A stretch of DNA of 64,000 nt from Ptychodera flava. Lineage: Eukaryota > Hemichordata > Enteropneusta > Ptychoderidae. The stretch lies in contig NW_027248277.1 in the NCBI RefSeq assembly GCF_041260155.1, positions 9,726,675 to 9,790,674 on the forward strand, written 5' to 3'. The notes under the pieces were generated by a model. That model was not told the origin of the DNA. It was given only the letters and a program-made list of their open reading frames with translations, and searched no databases. Shown here in pieces: positions 25,105 through 37,650 of the stretch. How positions within the stretch are numbered: position 1 is the stretch's first letter; every line of letters begins with the position of its first letter. Both the position numbers and the translations under genes were made by a program.

Positions 25105-27112
25105 TCACATCCTTATCGCGACCAGCGTCAGAAGACTGGAAATCATGAGCAAGACAACACTCATAGCAGAGGTCCCGGTACCAGAATCAGCTGAAAGAAA
25201 ATGTGCAAAACTCAGGCCAATGGAAAGAAAAGAGATAAAAACCACTCGTTTCTAGTCTAGTGTTGAAACTCAAGCATTTACTTGAACATGGAAAAGTTGC
25301 TGACGGAAGCGGATTATGGGATATAACTGTTTTCACATTGTTAGCTTTAAATAAGAAAGTGACGTGTTATATATTATTTTAATTTATTGCGTTAATTGCT
25401 AACTGTAAGGAAGTTGACATGTGATAATTGCATGCACATTTTAGCATGACGGCTTTTATTACCATATTTATGTAGTTATCAAAAAACGAAATGCTGTAAG
25501 GAAAGGTCAGAAATCATGTGATTTTACGTGGCTTATCAATCCTATTAAGCAATTATTCTGTTTATTATTACCAGTTGTGGCCTTAGCCGTCGTTCCACTG
25601 TCTGACGAGATCATTGTAGACACATAGAACGCATGTAAGGAAAGAAAAACACACACACTCGTTACATGCGTACAGAAAACCATGAATTGTCATTTCATTG
25701 CTATCAAATAACATAAGCCGTATAAAGCGTGCAACGTCAAGTTCACCGGGACGGGATTCGTTAATAAAGATATCTGACCTTTATGAATTTTAATTTTGCT
25801 TTGAGCTTTGATCTATTCAGTGTGTTGTACCATATTGCTTTGTTTTCTGCACAATCGAGATCATGTGGCAATGATACGTTTGCAAGTAGGTTTGTTTGCC
25901 AATACAAATGAATTTTGAAGACGTGTGGTTTCTCTCCCTTGAAAACAAATTGAAGTTGCATCGAGTATACAAGACTAAATTCTACGAACGGATCAGAAAG
26001 CAATGAAATGTTCCATGAAAGGATAAAATATCGTGGTGATAAATTAATGTAGTAAAGAAATATGAACAGTATGATACTGAATGAGGGACGTCGAATGGTC
26101 ATTAGACTTACCGGTACACTGTGTACTTTTACTGATGTCGGTACATTTCACATCGTTGTGAGGTTTGACAAAAGCGCAGATCAGACTGAAGTCAGCACAG
26201 TTTGTACTAGGCACTCCCCTTGGCGTCGCTGATCGCTTTCTCCCCCGCCGTTCCGCTATCTTCGGCAGGTATAGCGACGTCGAAGGTAATATCACTGACT
26301 CCTAAACTCCGGTCGGCTACTTTAACTTCTTTCTCGGTTTTGGTGAAATCTGCATTGTCGGATAAGTAGAGTTGTACGTCGGTGACCTTGGTGGCGGTAC
26401 CGGCGTTTGAAAACGTCAATCCGAATGTCAGAGTTGTAGCTTCTGTGTCTTTTAGAGTGTAGTCACTGGGTCCAGTGATTGAAAATGAGTCAGCTTTGAT
26501 TGTAATCACTGGAATGAATCATAGAATTAATAATGAATAAATTGATAAAATAAAGACAAATAATAAGAAATAATAAAAGTTATTCAATGAATGAATAGAT
26601 AAATAAACTCAGTGTTATATGATATTTGATATTTAATACATCAACAGGATATAAGGTAATGGTCAAGTTTGAGTTTCTTTAAATACTTACAGCTGCAGTC
26701 AACTTTGCCAGTTATGTCGACAGAGGCGACGTCATCATCGGGTGTAACTTGAATGACTAATTTTGTGAAATCTCCACAATTAGTTAGTGCAGGAACGGTG
26801 ATGTTAGCTATAGCATTGGAAACCTGCTTTACTCCGTTGTTGCCTCCCTCCTTTTTCGGTACGTTTACAGGGAATGTTATTCCTGATAAACCACCGTCTT
26901 TATCAGCTACCTTGACTTTGTCAGTAGGTTCGAAGTTTTCGTCATCTGACAAGTACAGAGCCATATTGGTAACATCTGTTCCTTCTGAGACGGTGTCATC
27001 GTCGTTTTCAAGTGTCAGACCGAATGTGATAGCGGTAGCTTCGACCAGCATGAGTTTGAAATCAGAGGGTGTTACCGAAAAGGTACCAGTCTCAACCGTA
27101 ATGGCTTGGCGG

Positions 27113-27197
<85 letters not shown>

Positions 27198-27599
27198 ATT
27201 AAGTATATAAGTTTAACATACAGGTAACCAGATATGCGAATAATGGTGTCCAATATAACAATATTATACAATATTTCATTGCATTGCACTCATTCACTGG
27301 TTCGAAAGAGCGGGCATTCCTCAACGGGCCATTAGCGGTCCGCCGAGGAACTTTCGCGAAATCAACCGATCATCACTCATGGCAGGGGGCCTTGAATTTA
27401 GCGAAGAAAGAGACATAAACTGGTAAAGATGTGATGTGAGAACGATTGTTTACTCGTATAATTCTTGTATTACCTGCAAATATAACGATTGTACCACCAT
27501 AGCTCATATGAGTCTATTATTGTTATACAGAAGAAGTAACGTACCAGCGTTAGAAAGGCAGAGGCATGTCGCCAAAGTTGTCAACAAAACGATGCTCAT
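25105..27599 (-). CDS. Gene B: secreted GPI-anchored-type protein, two novel domains (frame broken in domain 2)
   Basis: Minus-strand exons are 27599-27545 (signal peptide, core IVLLTTLATCLC), 27104-26691 (domain 1, open, 138 codons), 26508-26112 (domain 2) and 25190-25105 (tail). Introns are phase 1. The tail reads ADSGTGTSAM then a hydrophobic run ending in TGA, like genes C and D, so GPI anchoring is likely. The domain 2 exon is 397 bases, not a multiple of three. Its N-terminal part and its C-terminal part (C-x6-C onwards) lie in different frames, with the break close to 26220. Domain 1 lacks the second Cys of C-x6-C. A 30-base exon at 25601-25572 (DSGTTAKATT) with fitting splice sites is possible but unproved. 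Expected length is about 317 residues if the break is an assembly error; otherwise the gene is a pseudogene. Confidence 0.68.
27118..27195. repeat. (GA)n microsatellite serving as pyrimidine tract
   Basis: On the gene B strand this is a (CT)n run ending about 12 bases before the AG acceptor of exon 2. No other pyrimidine tract is present there, so the repeat probably acts as the polypyrimidine tract. Confidence 0.85.
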
Positions 27600-27875
27600 A
27601 CTGTCTGCACCTAGAATGAAATGTTATTTGGTTAATTCTTCGGTAAAGCAATTCATAAAATATACCGTCAAATAAAGAGAACTGTAGATAATTAGTGTTA
27701 AAACACAACAAAATTGTATGTGCAACGAACAATGAACTTAACATCTTTACACTCGCAATCAGTTAAAGAGGTCATGAGTAAAATCGCAATTATTCTTTTG
27801 AGTAAAATTTCAAGATTTTGGAAACTCGGTATAAAATGGTAAACGACATGACCGTGACCGCTGTTCCAAATACCT

Positions 27876-27912
27876 ACCTGTTCGACTGTGCAAGCGGTTA
27901 ACCTACTTTATA
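27876..27912 (-). promoter_or_regulatory. Gene B core promoter and non-coding first exon
   Basis: On the minus strand, TATAAAG is at 27912-27906. ACAGTC, initiator-like, follows about 24-27 bases later. A strong donor CAG|GTAGGT is at 27878/27877. The next exon follows the acceptor CATTCTAG just before the start ATG. The resulting leader exon is very short, as in the paralogues. Confidence 0.6.
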
Positions 27913-28791
27913 CCAACGAGGCAGCAAACAGTACTCAACTGACAGATTTTGAGAAATCTCTGTGATTTTATAGCCTTTACTATGACAACCTGAAAAGTTT
28001 CCTCTATTTCTGATTGGCCAATTTTCCTGACATATCCGGCAATGATTTATTACATTTTATTGAATTCTCAATTGACATGCCTGTGGTTTATTTTAGACAC
28101 GCTGGAGGGATTCATTTTGATTGCATGCGTTGACATGTCGAAGTTAACAGGATTGTGCTTTTCAATCCACCAAATGTCATCTAGATAGGTGACCAATGCG
28201 CGACCGTTTCCCAAAGTGACGCAATGTGCTCACCCTCCTTCAAATCGTCAGATCTCTTACAACGGTCGAGTAGACAGAGGGCTTTCAAGTTGAGGGCGCT
28301 CTCAACATCTCATGAAAGTCAAACGGGCGTAGGAGGTCTGAATGGCGTATCTTTCCGCTGTGACGGTTTATTTCGTGCCCCAACGATAAAGGCGAAAATA
28401 TCATAAGAACCTGACTTGCTCAAATTTTCTGTAATCAATACAGATTTCGAAGAAGCCGGTATGGCAATCGAGATGGGTTCATCGAGTCACTCGACCACTC
28501 TGCTTACACTACGTCAGCGTGTGTTGGCAAAGCGAGTCATAAAGTTCACGTGCTTACACATTCTAATCCCCCTGGAGCAGCGCAGGCATGTCTGTGTAGC
28601 CATACCAGCATATCAGAATGTTAGAGCTTTATATCAGTAGCAATAAAAGTGTCGTAACTGAATCCTGTTAAAGGACAAATACACATTCTCGCAAGCCAGA
28701 GCAATAATTTCCGCTCCGCTGACCTACGCAAAAATCAAGCTCTGGCAGATTACGCCGGGAAACTGCGGAAGTATGAATGGGGGTTAATTAA

Positions 28792-28999
28792 TTATTCATG
28801 AGAACATATCATCAGAATTAGCCAATCACGAATCCGTTTTACAAAGTCATGTCGGGTCGTAAGCTCCTCATTGTCTGTGTGTGCACAATCGAGCTTTCCT
28901 TTCAGCCTCCTGAGATCCTCTGGTTCTGTTGCATCTCTTCCGATATATGTTGCATTAAATCCGACAGCTTTCAAAATTTTGACAGTTTTTCTGTCATGA
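28792..28999 (-). pseudogene. Coding-like fragment, possibly helicase-derived
   Basis: The minus-strand frame has protein-like composition (LDHDRKTVKILKAVGFNATY, then EPEDLRRLKGKLDC) and stops just after VKRIRDWL. A KILKAVGFNATYIG-like phrase recalls the segment after motif Ia in RecQ-family helicases (LKxLGVxATYLGS). No walker motif is nearby and no splice sites are convincing. It is either a fragment of a decayed gene or transposon, or chance. Confidence 0.25.
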
Positions 29000-31900
29000 T
29001 CGAGAGCAACGGCGACACCATGTGAATACTATGGCTTCGGTATGTACACAGACTATGGCCAGCAAAGAACCCGGCCCGGTCCCACTGCAAGGTCATCCCC
29101 GTACACTCAGTGTGACTATTTTCGGACGATCTCAGTTCGGACATTTAAAGACATGCTGTTCGTTGTACTCACTTCGCTCCGTATTGATAGCGTTTTACAA
29201 GTCATGATACCGCATATTAAGTCAGGTGACGCTGCTGTTCCGTTTTGAATAGTTAGTTTTTTCGGTAGAAGCTATTTCGGGCGCTATAAAATTTCGCGAA
29301 GTTAACACACCGTACGATACAACAAGGTGTCGAAAGCAACACACAGACAGCCCATGTCTGATGTAATCACCATACACGTCGAAATATAGTTGCGTCGTCC
29401 ATGGATTGAACGTAACTAATTTATCACAAAATTTTTAAAAACAGTTTTCTAAACACATCGAAATTGAAAATCGAGGGTTTGAAGTTTCAAAATATCAATA
29501 TTTAGGCCCCTATAATCACATTCCAAATACGACGTCCGATTACTGCGATAGCAGTCCGATTACTACGCACTCACTATGGAGTCAACAATTTGGCAACTTT
29601 GACCCCCTAAATACCACTTCCGTCCTGTTAACAGTTTTAGGATAAACACAATAAAGTTTCGAAGGGTATGGTAATAAGATTTCGTACTGCTCGTCATTTG
29701 TGAAACGGCTTTGGGCGAAATTCACTATACACTGTCCGAAAACTGTCATCAGGTCACACTGAGCATAGACCATAGACCGTTTTTAAAGTCTATGCACTGA
29801 GCGAGTGTACGCATATGTATGTGGTCGCACTCGGCTGAACTGCAAACCCATGGAACAAACTAAAGGTCTCTTGGTTTGATTCCGTTGTTAGCGTAACTTT
29901 TGTGATGAATTAATGAAACATAATCGGACTTCCTTGAACAACTACGCAATTTTCCGAGATCTGTGATTTCGGCAGTGTTGAGACGATCGGGAGCCTAGCG
30001 TACATTTGTGATTTGTATCGCGGAGCACCAGCTCGAATGAAAGGGCCCCCATTCATACGTTTCTAGCTCCATGTATACCCCCACAGCACGATTAGAGAGC
30101 TTTCAGTGTGAACCTAGATGAAGAAATCGATACATAAACGTTTATACATAACTTGTGGTAAAGTAAATTTATGATCAATAGTTTTGACCAACGGGTTTTA
30201 CACAGCGGTTGTTGTTCTACGCCTGGGTCGGACAATGTGCACAGCGAGGCGTGGGGTAGGCTGCTCCAGTTATGCGATACCCTTCGATCATGCTTCGATA
30301 TAACGCCCGTGAAACACGATGGGCAGGGACGGCCTGCCATGCCTGGTAGCATACAGACTTGCCACCGCTGGTCCTCGTGCAAAGAAACCCATCTTTTCCT
30401 TGTAAAATAATTATCAATGGCGTCTTTTTGGTGTGAATAGAGCGGTTGAGTCCAAAAACATTAAACATTTACACATTGCGCGCTCTTCGTCGATAGTGAA
30501 CGCTGTGTAGCGGTAAGCACCACAGCCCAAGTCGTTGTGTATTGCTCATTACAATAATTTATGCGCGTTTATGAGACCTACTTTCTGATTGGCTCCGTTT
30601 AGCCAGCGCTGGAAACCAGCGATAGATCCGCGAATCTCTGCGTAATCAACCACGGTCTCTTGACGGGTAGCGCTGAGCTGTTGCCGTAAAGAGGCGCGTG
30701 GTTTACGACGATGCAAATACGCTGTACCGTCCTGCTTGTACAACATGGACTTCCTGTAGCTAAAAACCCTACCAGAATAGAATTTCCGGCGCGCTTGACA
30801 GAAAGATCGACGTCCGGAACACCCAAAAAACGGTACTTCAACAGAATAAACATTTGCGCATGAGCGGTCCTAAGAAGATGGTTGTAACTTCATTGTTATG
30901 TCTTGCTGTTTGTCATCTCAAAGTTGATCATGATACCGTAGGGTCTTAAAAGTGGCTTATAAAGTTTGATTTCGAATTGATATTCTGGCTATTTCTTGGC
31001 CCAGGAGGTCATGAACTCTACCGATTTTATTTTTTTTTCACAGTATAAGACATATTGTCAATTTTTGTAAATGAAGATATCGACTGGGAAGTGAAAACGA
31101 GACAAACGTATACAAGTACCTTAGAATGGCCTGAAAGTAATGGGTTCAATATTCGTAGAATGCATTTTACATTATTTTTATTTCGTTTTCGTTACATCAG
31201 CATCACAGCATCACAGTGGTGTAGCTCTTCTTTACCGTCTATTGTTTCATGACTACATGCAACCTCTCGTCGCCTTCGATATTCTCGAATGAAATGTCAC
31301 AGAAGACCCAAACTGTTTCAAAAGAAGAAATAAACAGGAGAGTGTTTAGCATTTAAAAGCATTTGGAAACCCAATGCCCATCAACAGGTGATTGGGACGG
31401 CATTCAAACCTGTGCCACCTATTTCACCCGCAAATAAATGACCGGTATTCGGCTCTTGTCCTGCTAGTTGAGATAATCTGACTGTAAAATTAATTGTAGG
31501 AGAGACAGGGGGACTACAGAAAGGCGTATAAACTGATTAACACCGAACACAGAAGTAACAAGAGAGGCAGGCCCATAAGAAGAGAACAGACAAATGGAAT
31601 CAGAGATAATTTGCAAACTTTAAGACAGGAAATGAACGGCTTTGCAAGTCAAGACGATATTAGCAACTCTTGCACGTTATCATAGAGAATTCCCGAAGGC
31701 AGAACTCGAGCTCATACGGAGTAAGTGGACGGACTGTACTGTGCTTTCGCGAAACGTTTGTACAGACTCCCATACGCCCATGACGCACTTGCGGCTCGCT
31801 TCCCTCTCGTTGAAACGGATATAGCGACCTACTGCCAGGCTCCCGAAACGGATGTCGCCTGTAAATTGCATGTAGGAAAACACCGGCCCTCGCCTTTCAA

Positions 31901-32774
31901 TGCCTTTGCAGCTGGATACTGTAAATCTGTCTGATGATAGGGCAGTTTTATGGTACATGCATATGAGTCGAGGAACGGTTGGCGTTTGTGTAAACATGTC
32001 AAACAGGTAGGGCTGTAAAGTATAGCACGCGATTAGACAACTTAATTTACTACATGATTATCGTTCTACGGGGCGTGAAAATCCAGCAGGACATCTTCTA
32101 CGCTTCTACAGTGTTTGACATAGCTTAAAGTGAGGCCAAGGTTCCCCTTGCAGATAAGTGAGAATTCGTAACAGGCGAGCCGCGTACAACTTTAAAGAGG
32201 TTCGACAGCAGGGTTGGTCAACAAAGCTGTTCGTGAGCAATTTCTCGGCGGACGGACAATTTCTTCGTGTCAGCGGGCGAGCAACGGATGGGCGGGCAGT
32301 TTTTCCCTTAATGGCGGAAGGGGGAATTTCATTCTACAGCTATAAGCCGGTAATTTATGAGGCAAAATGGGCGGGCAGGGAACACGACCGGCTGTTTTCG
32401 GTAGTTTCGGGGGGGGGGGGGAACGAAGTTTGCAAAGAGATAGCATTGGGATTGTCTTTCACGGAGAAGAGTTTATTTGGTAGAGAGCGAGGGAAGCAGG
32501 AAGATTTCCTTGCGTTGAGTGTTTAGAGGGGAACCCATAGGCGGAAAAGGGAATTGTCTAAATCGCTACGGGAGGCCCGGGACAGTAACAAACATTTTTA
32601 CCCCTTTAATCTGCGTTTTTGTTCAAAATGCGTTAGAATAGCATATTGTCATGTACAACATCTATGATCAAATGTCCTCAAAACTGTCTGATTGACTGCC
32701 CTAATACAACCAACGTTAAATTTTGCTGCTGTGAAGATGTTAGATGATATGCGCTATCGGAAAATACCTTTAAA

Positions 32775-32780
<6 letters not shown>

Positions 32781-32852
<72 letters not shown>
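32781..32852. repeat. (GA)n microsatellite
   Basis: An uninterrupted GA run of about 72 bases upstream of gene C. Confidence 0.97.
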
Positions 32853-32857
<5 letters not shown>

Positions 32858-33211
32858 GTTAATCAGAACAGCCTTCAGCTCAGTAGGATGTCTTCTGAAA
32901 TATACAAACGTTAAATAAAAATGGGGGCAAGTGGCTTTTTTCAGTCCAGTTAATCTTGGGTTTATCTTTGGTTATATATTACTAGACCTTGTCATTTATC
33001 AGGCCAAATTAACTCCCCTCCCCCGAGAAATTCAACTAGTTATTCGCTAAGGACGCCAAAACATTTAAAGAGGTAGACTGGATGGCCATAAACTCAATTT
33101 CGTAGCCAATAGATTTCATAAATACACGCCTGAAAACAATAAATTTAGAAATCCGTCCAACGAGATGTTCCTGTCATGTCATGCTTGAAAAACCATGCAC
33201 GACAAAGGCAT

Positions 33212-33246
33212 TATAAAGCAGCATGATACCGATGAAACAGTCAGTT
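33212..33246 (+). promoter_or_regulatory. Gene C core promoter
   Basis: TATAAAG is at 33212-33218. The initiator-like TCAGTT is at 33241, 29 bases downstream. The start ATG at 33274 is 62 bases after the TATA box, exactly as in gene E. Confidence 0.65.
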
Positions 33247-33273
33247 ACTGTTGTTTTACTCTGCTGTACAGCC

Positions 33274-36200
33274 ATGGCGGAAATCGGGTGAGTTTTTTAT
33301 GGAAGGCATTGATACTCGCAAGCGTTCCAATGCAGAAGTATTCTCGAATATATGATAAGATATGATATGTATAAATCACGAGAAATTTACATCATTTTGC
33401 GCAGTTAGAGAACTATTGAATTCGCAGTTTAATAAGACTTTTTCTGAAAAAAGATTCACACTTTATGTATTTTATTTTTCAGGACATTCAAACTTACTCT
33501 GGCAATACTTTGCCTAATCGGTGTTTCCATGAAATCTGAAGCCCAAGGTAAGCTTCAAAGAATACATGAATTGTACACAATTATTCGGCTTATTTCGAAA
33601 GTGAAAGACAAACTTTTGCTCAAACTTTCCTCGAGGATTCTTTCAACAATTGTCTTTCAAAATTAAGAATAAAAATCAGGGGGTACCGTGCAATTTTTGG
33701 TATTAGAGGAACAAATTAGCCCAGATTTACCAATAATATTTGAAATTCAAAATGGCTACCATCCTTGCTGTGTTAACTATATGGAGAATAATACAATCAT
33801 CGATTTTCGAAAAACTAAGACGATGAAAAGTTTTCTTACCCAAAGAGCTTTAAAATGAATCCTCACAAGTGGTATATCAGAAAAGAATGGTAAGGAATTT
33901 CTGTCTCCGAGGCGTATTCTACCTCAATATGAATTTTTGAATTTTCATGCACATGCATGTATTTGTCTGTTGCATCAGTCATTTTTAATTTGTCTTATAT
34001 CGTAATAAATTTGCTTAACATTACTGACATTGGCATATGTACTTAAGTTAATATTATTCCCCAATAATTGATGTATTTTATTTTCACAGATGTCTCGGTT
34101 GCATCCACGTTAATTACTAACGCCGACAAGGTGACGTACATGGTTGGTGGCAGTGCACAGACTATCACCATCACTCTCGGGTTGACAGGGGACGGGACCG
34201 ATGATGGCAGTGTCACCAAGATGGAAGTTTACTTCACTGACAATGTAAAATTTGAAGATAGAGATACCGCTAAGACGTCGAGTCCAGTAGCAAAGGACTT
34301 CACACCACCGATTACGGTTCCAAGCGCAGCATCAGACAAGAAAGATCTCATTGAAGATGAAACCGTTGAACTTACAATAGACTCCGCCAAGTGCGGAGAG
34401 TACTCTCACGTCTGCGTAGTACTGACTGCGACAAATGATCCTGATACTGACGATAACGATGGGTGTCTGCCATTCGGTAATTCCGTTGGTACAGAAGCGG
34501 GAACGAAGCAATGTACAGGTATTTACAGAAAAATTTACAATTACTTTTTGAATATAGGTTCGAATTCTAAAATCTGCTAAAGAGATATATTATTATAAAC
34601 CTTTGAGTGCAGGACTAGCATTTATATTATTTAAAATTAACTTAGTTCCAAGGGCCCACATTCGCATTTATCTTGATAGTATCACTCAGTAGGCTAGTGT
34701 GTATATATCGTCATTGAGAAAAAACCAATTTCTGAGAAAGAAGTTTACGAAATTTAGTTTTATGGCTTGCAAAATAATAGACAACGTTTGATGAAAATTA
34801 CCAACGTAACGGTAGAGAAATTAAGTACATGTGTGAAATATTAATAATGATGTATTGGACTGAATAATGATGAAGATGTCTTGAGGTCGGCCGGGTATAA
34901 TAGCAATGAACGTTTCTCTTTCCCCGCACAGTTCCAGGTATTAAAGACAACAGTTTCACCGCCACGGCTCCCGAAACGTACACCATCGACACTACAACCG
35001 CAGTTGCCTTCACGTTCTCCATCGGTTTGTCGAATGCTGACACCGCGAATTCCATCATCTGCACAGCTATCAACATACATCTATCCGATGACGAATCTCT
35101 GACAAAGAAATCTACCGCTGTACCCGCGGCTGGGAAGACGTTTCCACTCACAATCGCCGCTAGTGCAGACGGAAACACCGCCACTACTGGTTTGACCGCT
35201 AGCATCAAGGCAGACGCTGCGCAGTGTTCTTCGTACAAATACATGTGTGCGCAAGTCATTCCAGGCAATGCCATAGACTGTTTCAGCATAAGCGACAAGA
35301 TAAAATGCCCAGGTAAGAATTTTTCAGCTATACGCAACTGCTTAAACGAAATCAAGGTGAATTATATTTTGTTAGGTCAATTATTTTAAACAAAACAAAC
35401 CTACGAACAGTGGTGCGGTCACCACCACTCCAGTTAGTTCGGTGGCGTTGGTGGCGGTGTTGATGGCGATATCCGGTCTTTCAAGTTCGGCTTCAATTAG
35501 CATGCATAGGCTTAGACATTTCAACTTTCGACAAAAATGTAAAACGCCAGAAAATTCAACATGGAAAAATTGCGCCGTCATTTTGTCCATTTCATAATAT
35601 TCCACAACTTCTAGCGACAGAATTCAAAATAATGAAGATTTGACACCGCGATTTTGTCCGCTACAGAACGATTTTTCAACTTACCGATTTCTGTGTCCGA
35701 TATTTCATTCTATCAGACTCTACCCCAGCGCCGGGTGTTCTCGCGGACAGTTTCACCATTACGTCACCGTCTAGCTACACATTCGGAACAGCAAAGGCCG
35801 TCGATATTACCTTCTCGATCGGTCTGACCAACACTCACACCGCTGCCGTCGAATGCACCGCCATCAACACTTACCTGATGAAGGACACTTCGGAAACAAC
35901 GAAGTCAAGTTCGTTTCCAGTCGCCGGCGCGACATTTCCGATATCGGTTGCCGCCGGTGCGGACGGTTCAACTGCGACTACCGGTTTAACCGCAAGCATC
36001 AAAGCCGACGAGGCGCAGTGTTCGTCGTATGACCGTCTGTGTGCCGAACTCACACCGGGTGGCGCTAAAGGCTGCCGTGATGTCAGCAAAAACATTAACT
36101 GTGAAGGTTTTGTAATTTTAAATTCAAATAAACATTAATATTTTTGCTTCTAAAGTTTCAGTTCAACTTTTAAATACATTTTCCTGGAAGCGTTGAATTT

Positions 36201-36703
36201 TTACTTAACGCGCGGATGTCACCATATTCACATAGTAGGAATTGACATCATGCGTTACCAAATGCTCCGGCTCCCACTGAGTATAAACTTCAAATGCATG
36301 GCTTCGCAAGTAGTTGCTGTACTAACATCCCAGTTGCCTAACTTTAAAAATAGAAATTAATCTGTTTTATAGCACCTTCTGTTGGCGTAAAAATTTCTCT
36401 AAAACTCGTGTGTTAAAATATGTAGCCTAACTACCATGCGTAAGTGCGCCCTCTATGCACACCAGTTATTTTGGCACCTCTTGGTGGCTCCCTTGTGGCG
36501 GAGAAGGTTTGGAATCTGTAAATACTGCTTGCCTAACTTCCAGAGCTGTTATTACCTATCACTAACATAGAAGTTCTAATACTGAGCCAAGTTGTGTTTT
36601 TATTTATCACATTACAGGTGACTCTGGGGCTGGATTCGTGTCTTCTAACACTCTGCTGACAACCATCCTGGCATTCGCTGTGATGCTAGCCGTGAGACCT
36701 TGA
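33274..36703 (+). CDS. Gene C: secreted GPI-anchored-type protein, three novel domains (454 aa)
   Basis: Exons are 33274-33287, 33483-33547, 34090-34518, 34932-35312, 35717-36106 and 36618-36703. The frame is open throughout and every junction is GT-AG. The first coding exon is only 14 bases (phase 2); all later introns are phase 1. Residues 1-26 form a signal peptide (core LTLAILCLIGV). Residues 27-169, 170-296 and 297-426 are three copies of the novel domain, each with C-x6-C (for example CGEYSHVC, CSSYKYMC) and two later Cys. The second and third domains are most alike (shared TTGLTASIKAD and LCTAIN-type segments), so they arose by the latest exon duplication. Residues 427-454 (GDSGAG, hydrophobic, ending VRP) are the GPI-type tail. 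There is no CCP module. A surface location is inferred from both termini. The ligand is unknown. Confidence 0.85.
33595..33926 (-). mobile_element. GGTAGAA-family miniature element, copy e
   Basis: Reverse orientation in gene C intron 2. It shares AAATTCAAAATGGCTACCAT, GTTAACTATATGGAGAATAA and CCGAGGCGTATTCTACCTCA with the family. Confidence 0.75.
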
Positions 36704-36745
36704 CTTTTGTCCAGCCACGCGCGATTCCACAAAAATCATCTCTAT

Positions 36746-36855
36746 GTAAGTTACTCCGTGTTTGTGCTTTTCTGATTTACTGTACATAAAATATAATGTG
36801 CCAAATTATTTTTATGGTGTTAGAGTAGCATGTATACACAAAGTCGATAATGATG

Positions 36856-36887
<32 letters not shown>

Positions 36888-37195
36888 GATGATGATGATA
36901 ATGATAACCAATTAACTGAATTATTATGATAATCTGAATATGACATCCAAGCTGATGCATATGAATTTGGCAGTTTTAAGCCAAACAATTTATTTAAATC
37001 ACGATCCAAGAGTATTTCTATGTAAGATACATGATGATGGTGACGGGATAATGATGATAACAATGCTATCTTTACTTTAATAAGAAATCTCAGGTGATAC
37101 GCTTAGCAGATTTATGCTGAAATTTTGTTTATGTACCGAATCTAGAGCATTTATCGACACGTTTAACATTTTCCATTTTCCATTGTCCTTTCAGG
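36746..37195 (+). other. Probable 3'UTR intron of gene C, with (GAT)n
   Basis: The donor TAT|GTAAGT is 42 bases after the stop codon. The acceptor TTGTCCTTTCAG ends at 37195. The intron contains a (GAT)n tract at about 36847-36905. Genes B and D have strong donors 8-14 bases after their stops (GTAAGTG at 25096, GTAATT at 48774), so a 3'UTR intron seems ancestral. Confidence 0.5.
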
Positions 37196-37566
37196 TGAAA
37201 GATACATTGTAGCAGGTGGATCGGAAACCAATGGAAATCATTTAAACCATTAGCCACTAAAGTTGCTCTTCTGACGTCACTCTAATTACATGACTGATTC
37301 AAAATTGTCCAAAGACAAATTCATAGCAAAATTCGCAACCCAAATAATTTTGATATATTTTGTGAGTGCAGTGGAAACCCACTTTGGATGTTGAATGCTT
37401 AACCTTCAAAGCAAATTTATCACGCAGATATCTATCTGAACGTGTAAATGTATGCTGTGTTATGGTTGTTAGTAACTTTGGCTTCTGTCTTCAGCGTCAG
37501 AAAAACGCTTCTCAAACGGTTTTGAAGTTATTTAGGAAACAGTCTCAATTGATGACAGTGTGTTTA

Positions 37567-37650
37567 TGACGGTGCTATGGATGACGTCACCTGAGATAGC
37601 GTCACACTTCGCAGACGTTGTCTCATTTGTCGAGTGACTCCGTACTCGAG
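37567..37650 (+). promoter_or_regulatory. Conserved two-box 3'UTR element of gene C
   Basis: Box 1 is at 37567-37586 (TGACGGTGCTATGGATGACG) and box 2 at 37636-37650 (GACTCCGTACTCGAG), with 49 bases between. In genes A and C the first box continues as the palindrome TGACGTCA. Confidence 0.75.

Larger units (their letters stand above)
27930..33200. other. Intergenic region between divergent genes B and C
   Basis: About 5.3 kb with no gene I can support. It contains several TAGAGGGCGC/GCGCCCTC motifs, a possible old coding fragment on the minus strand (28792-28999, listed separately), a GC-richer patch at 32160-32580 with a run of ten G, and the (GA)n run at 32781-32852. Genes B and C diverge from this region, so shared regulatory sequence could lie here, but no specific site is recognisable. 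Confidence 0.5.

Noticed and set aside
26753-27202. Plus-strand 149-codon frame
   Set aside because: It is antisense to gene B exon 2 and runs into the GA repeat; the minus strand has the signal peptide, splice sites and domain.
32158-32526. Plus-strand 122-codon frame with a Gly run
   Set aside because: It has a homopolymer G tract, no domain, no promoter or splice context, and odd composition.
34798-35355. Minus-strand 185-codon frame
   Set aside because: It is the antisense shadow of gene C exon 4, which fits the family and has correct splice sites.
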